Shown here piece by piece: positions 62,603-64,000 of a stretch of 64,000 nucleotides of DNA; the first letter of the stretch is position 1; each line of letters begins with the position of its first letter. The stretch is from Serpula lacrymans var. lacrymans S7.9. Taxonomy: Eukaryota > Basidiomycota > Agaricomycetes > Boletales > Serpulaceae. The translations under genes were made by a program, and so were the position numbers. Location of the stretch: assembly GCF_000218685.1 (NCBI RefSeq), contig NW_006763294.1:2414684-2478683 (forward strand). The letters run 5' to 3'. The notes under the pieces are model-generated. The model made no database searches. It was not told the DNA's origin and was given only the letters and a program-made list of their open reading frames with translations.

Positions 62603-64000
62603 CTAGTTACCAATCAGCAGGTTGCAGCTCAACCAAGAACTAGTCTGGTTGCACGCCTGACACCACTGCTGGGTAGTGTTGATGGTCGAGCCCTGTAAAG
62701 CAGATCAGCAAACACATGCAACTGCACATACTTTCAAGATCACTTACAGCCAGTTGGCTGATGAAATCGTCAATGTAAACAGTGGTGTTGCCGAACATAG
62801 AGAGCTGTCTGTAGTCAGTTTCAGTGGTACCGTTCTTGAACTTCATGGTTATATACGGTCGGCTGTTAGAGTCCTCGTAAACCTCCAGAGCCACAACTGA
62901 AGCATAGTCCACTGAAGGAAGGTCGAAGTATAAGTTAATTAGTAATGAACTTGAAAACAAAAGAGAAGAAAGCTTACCGATTCCTGCAATGTCAGGGTCT
63001 GTGACATCAGCTTGGGTGACATTGAACATGCTGATGAAAGGCTTGTAGCTGACTTCAGTCAAAGCTATCTTCAGACCATTAGACGAATTCGTGATATCCT
63101 GCAATGCCGTGAAAATAGTCGGCAAAAGAGTCGCAGCAGCAACTGAACAGACGATTAACGACGTATAGTATCATTTGAAACGTTTGTGCTCACTGTTTCC
63201 AATGCCGTTCGGTGTCGGCGCGGAGAATACGCCGTATTCGTGGTAGTTAGCATAGTAATATGATTGAGCAGCGAAAGTAGGCGGCAGTTGCTTGTAGAAA
63301 GTCGCATTATGAACAGACTGGACATTGACGTAATCGAAAATCTAATGATGAAAACAGACCAGGTCAGTTTCGAGATGCTGCAGCATAAGCCTGCCTAGTC
63401 CTACATTATACTAAAAAGGGTGTGAGCGCACGGCAGCAAGAAATGTGACTGGCATATCTAACCATGTTCGTAAAATTGTTGCTACGACCGCCCAAATAGG
63501 GCTCCAGAGCATCAAGGAACGGTGCAGCATCCTGGGCCTCTTGCAAAAACGCCGGTGATGCATAGAATTCTGACACATGCGTGTTGAAATTCTAGAATTT
63601 TCGTCATTATGAGTCTATCATCAAAGATGCGAGCAATAGGATGCAATACCGGGCAGTTGGTGAAACTGTTCAAGGTGGGAAGCACATTCGGTTCGATGGA
63701 GTCGACTACGAGTACGATATCGTCACTACTGTGGATGAGATGACGAGGTATAGAGATCCTCACCTGGAATATATTGATACCCTCCCAGAGGACCTACGAT
63801 GGTAGTGCCGTTCGCGAGGGTAATATTAGACTCCGTTGTAGGCGGGTACAGCCCTTGGAGGAGTCCTTGAACAGAATTCAAGATGACACTCCCTCCTCCA
63901 CCAGCATCAGCTTGTACAGAAATTTGGTTGATATTGACCACATCGGTACTGATGCCACTGATGAAAGATGGCGATGACGGGGTGAGATACTGTGATCTCA
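62603..64000 (-). CDS. Histidine phosphatase (clade 2, acid-phosphatase-like), N-terminus cut by the window edge
   Basis: Partial: the gene continues past the right edge, so the RHG catalytic motif is not visible. Exons read PSFISGISTDVVNINQISVQ, LLQGLYPPTTESNITLANGT, TIVGPLGGYQYIPVVDSIEP, NFNTHVSEFYASPAFLQEAQ, IFDYVNVQSVHNATFYKQLP and YYANYHEYGVFSAPTPNGIG. Then SNGLKIALTEVSYKPFISMF, YASVVALEVYEDSNSRPYIT, FKNGTTETDYRQL and QWCQACNQTS lead to the stop at 62603. This order fits the fungal phosphoglycerate-mutase-like secreted family with histidine-phosphatase fold. NYHEYG may carry the downstream His-Glu. Abundant N-glycosylation sequons (NIT, NAT, NGT, NTT) fit secretion. Presumed extracellular phosphomonoesterase. 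Confidence 0.7.

Overview
The window looks like nuclear DNA of a filamentous basidiomycete, most likely an Agaricomycete. Genes are broken by many short GT-AG introns of about 45-65 nt, lie on both strands and sit 0.3-1.8 kb apart with no operons. The contents are typically fungal: a velvet regulator, a Zn2Cys6 activator, a NoxA-type NADPH oxidase, an F-box/LRR protein, and several secreted carbohydrate-active enzymes suited to a saprotroph or wood/litter decayer. I see no transposon, LTR, CRISPR array or viral insert. Twenty-six protein genes (four of them unrecognised) and one intron-containing tRNA-Met gene are called. CDS spans run from start to stop codon and include introns.

Layout. 0-14.5 kb: Cyp40-type cyclophilin (-), flavin monooxygenase (+), thaumatin-like protein (+), tRNA-Met (+), an unrecognised small gene (+), amidase (+) and a small secreted-protein candidate (-). 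14.9-26 kb: NOSIP-like ubiquitin-ligase-type protein (+), GH31 glucosidase/xylosidase (+), two unrecognised genes (+ and -) and a GH5 hydrolase (-). 26.7-36 kb: MIC12-like (+), BRO1 (-), MIC10 (+) and SPT5 (-). 36.3-46.7 kb: F-box/LRR (+), type-B carboxylesterase (-), CDC5/CEF1 (-) and a velvet regulator (+). 47.2-56 kb: BAH-PHD chromatin protein (-), REEP/Yop1-type ER protein (+), Zn2Cys6 regulator (+) and Nudix hydrolase (-). 56.5-64 kb: NoxA (-), GH28 (-) and a histidine phosphatase cut by the right edge (-).

Working together. The housekeeping genes cover ESCRT sorting (BRO1), cristae architecture (MIC10, MIC12), transcription elongation (SPT5) and splicing (CDC5, NOSIP-type). The secreted set (GH31, GH5, GH28, carboxylesterase, histidine phosphatase, thaumatin-like) would act on plant polymers or cell walls. 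Velvet, Zn2Cys6 and Nox proteins are development, metabolism and ROS regulators in fungi. There is no sign that these form one dedicated gene cluster.

Most unusual signals: a recent 93-bp tandem duplication in SPT5 that creates an extra in-frame 36-nt exon; micro-exons of 7 nt (thaumatin-like) and 11 nt (CDC5); a GH28 enzyme lacking the usual His and Arg motifs; two MICOS genes flanking BRO1; and several unrecognised genes. I did not find a convincing wholly new multi-gene system.
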